Source: Nonomuraea antri
Lineage (GTDB): Bacteria; Actinomycetota; Actinomycetes; Streptosporangiales; Streptosporangiaceae
Assembly: GCF_013283785.1 (NCBI RefSeq)
Contig: NZ_JABCPZ010000015.1
Span: forward strand, 21,494-85,493
DNA length: 64,000 bases
Reading direction: 5' to 3'
Under the pieces are notes generated by a model. That model was given only the letters and a program-made list of their open reading frames with translations. It was not told the origin of the DNA and did not search any database. Position 1 is the first letter of the stretch, and each line of letters opens with the position of its first letter. Made by a program: the position numbers and the translations under genes. Positions 60,644 to 64,000 of the stretch are shown here, one piece after another.

Positions 60644-62259
60644 GCTCCACGACCCTGGGGATGATCCTCTTCCTCACCTTCGTCGCGGCCACGCTCGGCA
60701 TCACGTTCTGGGCCAGCCGTCAGACCAAGACGGCCGCCGACTACTACGCGGGCGGCCGGTCGTTCAGCGGCGTGCAGAACGGCCTGGCGATCGGCGGCGA
60801 CTACATGTCGGCCGCCTCGTTCCTGGGCATCGCCGGCATCATCGCGCTGTCCGGCTACGACGGGTTCCTGTACTCCATCGGCTTCCTGGTGGCGTGGCTG
60901 GTCGCGCTGCTGCTGGTGGCCGAGCTGATGCGGAACTCCGGCAAGTTCACCATGGCGGACGTGCTGGCCTTCCGGATGAGCCCGCGCCCGGTGCGCACCG
61001 CGGCGGGCGTGTCCACGATCGTGGTCAGCATCTTCTACCTGCTGGCGCAGATGGTCGGCGCGGGCGCGCTGGTCGGCCTGCTGCTGGGCATCGACGACCC
61101 GGCGGGCAAGCAGTGGACGATCGTCGCCGTCGGCGCCCTGATGATCGTCTACGTGGTGTTCGGCGGCATGAAGGGCACCACCTGGGTCCAGATCGTCAAG
61201 GCCGTGCTGCTCATGGGCGGCGCCGCGCTGGTGACCGTCCTGGTGCTGGGCAAGTACGGCTTCAACCTCTCCTCCCTGCTCGGGCAGGCCGCCGCCACCA
61301 GCGGCCCGAAGGCGAACCCGGACGCCTTCCTCAGCCCCGGCGGCAAGTACGCCACCGAGGCGCAGGGCCTGGCCGGCAAGATCGACCTGATCAGCCTGGG
61401 CCTGGCGCTGGTGCTGGGCACGGCGGGCCTGCCGCACATCCTCATCAGGTTCTACACCGTCCCCACCGCGAAGGACGCCAGGAAGTCGGTTCTGTGGGGC
61501 ATCGGCATCATCGGCGTCTTCTACCTGCTCACCCTGGTCCTCGGCTTCGGCGCCGCGGCCCTGGTCGGCAAGACGGCGATCGCCGCCGGCGACCCGGCGG
61601 GCAACACCGCCGCGCCCATGCTGGCACAGCGGATCGGTGAGGAGATCTTCGGCCCGGTCGGCGGCACGATCCTGCTGGCGCTCATCGGGGCGGTGGCGTT
61701 CGCGACCATCCTGGCCGTGGTCGCCGGTCTCACGCTGGCCTCCTCCTCCAGCTTCGCCCACGACCTGTACGCGCACGTCTTCAGGCGCGGCCAGGCCACC
61801 GAGCGGCAGGAAGTGGTCGTGGCCAGGCTCTCCGCCCTGGTGATCGGCGCCGCGGCGATCGGCCTTGGCATCCTCGCCCAGGGCCAGAACGTGGCCTTCC
61901 TGGTCGCGCTGGCGTTCGCGGTGGCGGCCTCAGGCAACCTGCCGGCGATCCTGTACAGCCTGTTCTGGAAGCGGTTCAACACCGCTGGCGCGGTGTCGGC
62001 GATCTACGGCGGCCTGGTCTCGGCCCTGCTGCTGGTGATCTTCTCGCCGGTGGTCTCCGGCGGCCCGACCGCGCTGTTCAAGACGGCCGACTTCGCCTGG
62101 TTCCCGCTGAGCAACCCGGGCATCATCTCGATCCCGCTCGGCTTCCTGTGCGGCTGGCTCGGCACCGTGCTGAGCAAGGAGTACAACGCGGCCAAGTACG
62201 CCGAGATCGAGGTTCGCTCCCTGACCGGCGTGGGCGCCGAGCAGGCCACCCCGCACTGA
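60640..62259 (+). CDS. actP: Acetate/solute:cation symporter (ActP-like)
   Basis: A 539-aa sodium:solute symporter with about 13 membrane helices. RQTKTAADYYAGGRSFSGVQNGLAIGGDYMSAASFLGIAG near the N-terminus is the ActP signature. GLPHILIRFYTVPTAKDARKSV marks the centre. It imports acetate and other short monocarboxylates with a cation. It is coupled to the DUF485 gene and preceded by a CRP-like site. The stop is followed by a short terminator hairpin. Confidence 0.92.
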   Translation: MSSTTLGMILFLTFVAATLGITFWASRQTKTAADYYAGGRSFSGVQNGLAIGGDYMSAASFLGIAGIIALSGYDGFLYSIGFLVAWLVALLLVAELMRNSGKFTMADVLAFRMSPRPVRTAAGVSTIVVSIFYLLAQMVGAGALVGLLLGIDDPAGKQWTIVAVGALMIVYVVFGGMKGTTWVQIVKAVLLMGGAALVTVLVLGKYGFNLSSLLGQAAATSGPKANPDAFLSPGGKYATEAQGLAGKIDLISLGLALVLGTAGLPHILIRFYTVPTAKDARKSVLWGIGIIGVFYLLTLVLGFGAAALVGKTAIAAGDPAGNTAAPMLAQRIGEEIFGPVGGTILLALIGAVAFATILAVVAGLTLASSSSFAHDLYAHVFRRGQATERQEVVVARLSALVIGAAAIGLGILAQGQNVAFLVALAFAVAASGNLPAILYSLFWKRFNTAGAVSAIYGGLVSALLLVIFSPVVSGGPTALFKTADFAWFPLSNPGIISIPLGFLCGWLGTVLSKEYNAAKYAEIEVRSLTGVGAEQATPH

Positions 62260-62282
62260 CCCGCATCACCCCGCGCGGGCCC

Positions 62283-62300
62283 GGCCTCACCCCTGAGGCC
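62283..62300 (+). terminator. Terminator hairpin after the acetate permease gene
   Basis: GGCCTCA and TGAGGCC form a perfect 7-bp stem around a CCCC loop, 23 nt beyond the permease stop. A short T-containing stretch follows. Confidence 0.55.
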
Positions 62301-62376
62301 AGGCTCTTCTCACGTGTCGTGATCGAACGACTACTGTCCGCTTGCCGGTGAACGGCCGCTGTGCTGAGGTGAGCGG

Positions 62377-63417
62377 GTGACCTCTTGCCAGGACCGGGTG
62401 GCCCGCGAGCTGGCGGCCGTGATGCGGCCGGGCGTGCCCGCGGGCGAGGTGGGCGCGGCCGTCTCCGCGGCCATCGCGCCCTGGGTGGAGCACGACGCGT
62501 TGCGCCTGGTGGGCACCAGCCCGGCGACCGGGCTCGGGCAGGGCTCGTTCAGCTTCTGGCACGGCTACGAGCGGGAGCTCGTCCGGGCGCTGCTGTTCCA
62601 CCGGTACGCCGAAGGCGATCCCGTCCGGCCGGCCGCGCTGGCCGGGCGGCCGGTGCCGATGGGCGTGGCCGGCGCGGACGAGCGGGCCCGCGCGGTGTTC
62701 GCGGCGCACGGCGCGGCCTGCGAGCTGCGGCTGGTGCTGCGCGACTCGCGCGGCGTGTGGGGGCTGCTCGGCCTGGTCCGCGCGGCCGGCCGCCGCCCGT
62801 TCGACGACGCGGACGCCGCCAGGGCCGCGCTGCTCGTGCCCGCGCTGGTGGCCGCGTTACGCCGGCACGTCACCACCGCCCCGCTGGCGCCGACCGTGCC
62901 CGCGCTGCCCGCCGGGGTGGTGATCGTCGGCCCGGACGACGCCATCCGCGCGATCACCCCGCAGGCGCGGGCCTGGCTGGAGCGGCTGCGCGGCCAGGAC
63001 CGGCCGGGGGCGCCCGGCTGGCTGGCCGAGGCGGTCGTGACGGCGCTCGCGCTGGACGCCCGCGAGCACTCGCGCGACCCCGGCTCCTGCCGCCCGCTGG
63101 TGTGCGCGCCGCCGGCCGCGTTCGGCCGCTGGCTGGCGCTCGAAGGCCAGTCGCTCGACGAGGACGGACGCGGCGACGTGGCCGTGGTGATCCAAGCGGC
63201 GGCGGGCGCGACGATGCTCGACTCGTTCTGCGACTGGTACGCGATCACCCCGCGCGAGCGCCGCGTGCTCGGCCTGCTGTGCCAGGGCGTCGCGCCGAAG
63301 CGGATCGCCCGGGTGCTCGACCTGTCGGTGCACACGGTCAACGACCACCTCAAGGCGATCTTCCGCAAGACCGGCGCCGGCGGCAGGGACGAGCTCATGG
63401 CGGCGTTCACCGGCTGA
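62377..63417 (+). CDS. LuxR family transcriptional regulator with GAF/PAS-like sensor part
   Basis: A 346-aa protein with a variable N-terminal sensory region (about residues 1-200, GAF-like pattern EHDALRLVGTSPATGLGQGSFSFWHGYE) and a C-terminal LuxR helix-turn-helix (about 285-346: TPRERRVLGLLCQGVAPKRIARVLDLSVHTVNDHLKAIFRKTGAGGRDEL). No phospho-acceptor domain is seen, so it probably senses a ligand. The GTG at 62377 follows GAGGTG. Two small exported-protein genes lie downstream on the same strand and may be targets, with a palindrome between. Confidence 0.85.
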   Translation: MTSCQDRVARELAAVMRPGVPAGEVGAAVSAAIAPWVEHDALRLVGTSPATGLGQGSFSFWHGYERELVRALLFHRYAEGDPVRPAALAGRPVPMGVAGADERARAVFAAHGAACELRLVLRDSRGVWGLLGLVRAAGRRPFDDADAARAALLVPALVAALRRHVTTAPLAPTVPALPAGVVIVGPDDAIRAITPQARAWLERLRGQDRPGAPGWLAEAVVTALALDAREHSRDPGSCRPLVCAPPAAFGRWLALEGQSLDEDGRGDVAVVIQAAAGATMLDSFCDWYAITPRERRVLGLLCQGVAPKRIARVLDLSVHTVNDHLKAIFRKTGAGGRDELMAAFTG

Positions 63418-63425
63418 GCGCCACC

Positions 63426-63439
63426 CCCCAAACCTGGGG
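63426..63439. promoter_or_regulatory. CCCCA-N4-TGGGG palindrome before the small exported protein gene
   Basis: CCCCAAACCTGGGG lies 9 nt beyond the LuxR stop and about 70 bp upstream of the next gene. Its symmetry fits a binding site for a dimeric regulator such as the adjacent LuxR protein; it is only a candidate. Confidence 0.35.
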
Positions 63440-63511
63440 ATGTCCCCGCCTCGGGGCCCGGATCTAGCTTTGGAGCGTTCCAGAGAGCCCCGGACCCCGA
63501 GGGGGAAGACG

Positions 63512-63898
63512 ATGCGTTCACGATTCCAGGCCCGTGTCGCGGTGGCGGCCCTGTCCCTGCTGGCCGTCACGGCCCCGCCGCCCGCCGCCCACGCTGCCGC
63601 CGACCAGAACTACACCGTCGAGCTGCAGAACTACTCCAGCCAGGGATTCGACGAGGCGGTCCTGGCCGTCACCAGGTTCAGCAACCCGGTGCCCGAGATC
63701 ATGAGCCGGGCGAACGTGCCCCCGTTCACCGTGGTCTCCTTCGACCTCGGGCCGTGCGCGGACGTCCACAAGTACGCGCTCAGCGGCATCGTCGGGGGCG
63801 AGCGCGTGTTCACCACCGGCGACGTGGACGCCGACCACGCCGGCTGCAACGACGTCGTGACCGTCGGCGACGCGGGCGCCGTCAGGAGGGCGGGGTGA
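63512..63898 (+). CDS. Small exported protein
   Basis: About 128 aa. The N-terminus RSRFQARVAVAALSLLAVTAPPPAAHAA is a Sec signal with a likely cleavage near AHA-A. The mature domain of about 98 residues has two cysteines (in GPCAD and AGCND) that could form a disulfide, and the YTVELQNYSSQGFDEAVLAV start. I do not recognise a family. The ATG at 63512 has GGGGGAAG upstream. Its stop overlaps the next gene start (GTGA), so the two may act together. Confidence 0.7.
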   Translation: MRSRFQARVAVAALSLLAVTAPPPAAHAAADQNYTVELQNYSSQGFDEAVLAVTRFSNPVPEIMSRANVPPFTVVSFDLGPCADVHKYALSGIVGGERVFTTGDVDADHAGCNDVVTVGDAGAVRRAG

Positions 63899-64000
63899 GG
63901 CGGGCCGCGTGCGGGCTGCTCGCCGCCGCGTCCTGCCTGGCCGCCGCGCCCGCGCCGGCCACCGCCACCGCCGCCGCCACCACCGCCGCACCCCCCGCCG
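63895..64000 (+). CDS. Exported protein, N-terminal part (cut by window edge)
   Basis: A GTG at 63895 overlaps the previous stop by 4 bp. The 35 visible codons encode RRAACGLLAAASCLAAAPAP and then an Ala/Thr-rich stretch, a signal peptide. AASC could be a weak lipobox. The rest lies beyond the window, so function cannot be stated. Confidence 0.6.
   Translation, partial: MRRAACGLLAAASCLAAAPAPATATAAATTAAPPA

Overview
The window is GC-rich, densely coded DNA from a filamentous actinomycete. GTG starts are frequent, genes overlap by 4 bp (ATGA, GTGA), and it carries a four-gene conservon, a SapB-type class III lanthipeptide locus, a WS/DGAT acyltransferase and several TetR, IclR, PaaX and LuxR regulators. 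A Streptomyces- or Nonomuraea/Streptosporangium-like genome fits; the genus cannot be fixed from sequence alone. I see no rRNA, tRNA, CRISPR, transposase, integrase or replication origin.

Layout. 0-19.4 kb is mostly catabolic and redox housekeeping: a cut-off molybdenum hydroxylase FeS subunit with a TetR gene and a clear operator, a membrane channel-like protein, pobA with a divergent IclR regulator and operator, a ThDP-dependent pyruvate oxidase-like enzyme, an NmrA-like reductase, a stand-alone LigD-type primase/polymerase, an LVIVD lipoprotein, a BBE-type flavoenzyme, a crotonase, an AidB-like acyl-CoA dehydrogenase with a divergent PaaX regulator, a GCS2 ligase, an SDR, a zinc alcohol dehydrogenase and a CMD-family protein.

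19.5-29.8 kb is the best find: a class III (SapB-like) lanthipeptide cluster. Read leftwards it runs histidine kinase, LanKC synthetase, a 43-codon precursor gene (25912-25781), a strong hairpin, two half-ABC exporters and a prolyl oligopeptidase. A convergent NarL-type response regulator closes it. The precursor has a DLQ-type leader and two S-x2-(S/T)-x3-C ring motifs. The prolyl oligopeptidase is the probable leader protease. The two ABC subunits show complementary degeneration, as in an asymmetric heterodimer.

29.9-49.8 kb holds mixed accessory and housekeeping genes: two aldo/keto reductases, a uridine kinase-like protein, two SMI1/KNR4-type proteins, a GNAT, a membrane-anchored XRE protein with unusual domain order, a beta-lactamase-fold protein without signal peptide, RidA, PolX, a mono-modular A-T-TE enzyme, a DUF1232 protein, a sulfite-oxidase-fold protein, a WS/DGAT, a TetR plus 14-TM MFS pair and an antigen-85-like esterase.

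49.9-58.7 kb is a compact diterpenoid locus: a GGPP-type synthase divergent from a P450, a class I terpene synthase and a class II diterpene cyclase joined by 4-bp overlaps. It is followed on the same strand by a complete conservon (sensor kinase, roadblock, DUF742, GTPase). 58.7-64 kb carries an MFS exporter, a DUF485-ActP acetate permease operon with a CRP-like palindrome, a LuxR regulator and two small exported proteins, the last cut by the window edge.
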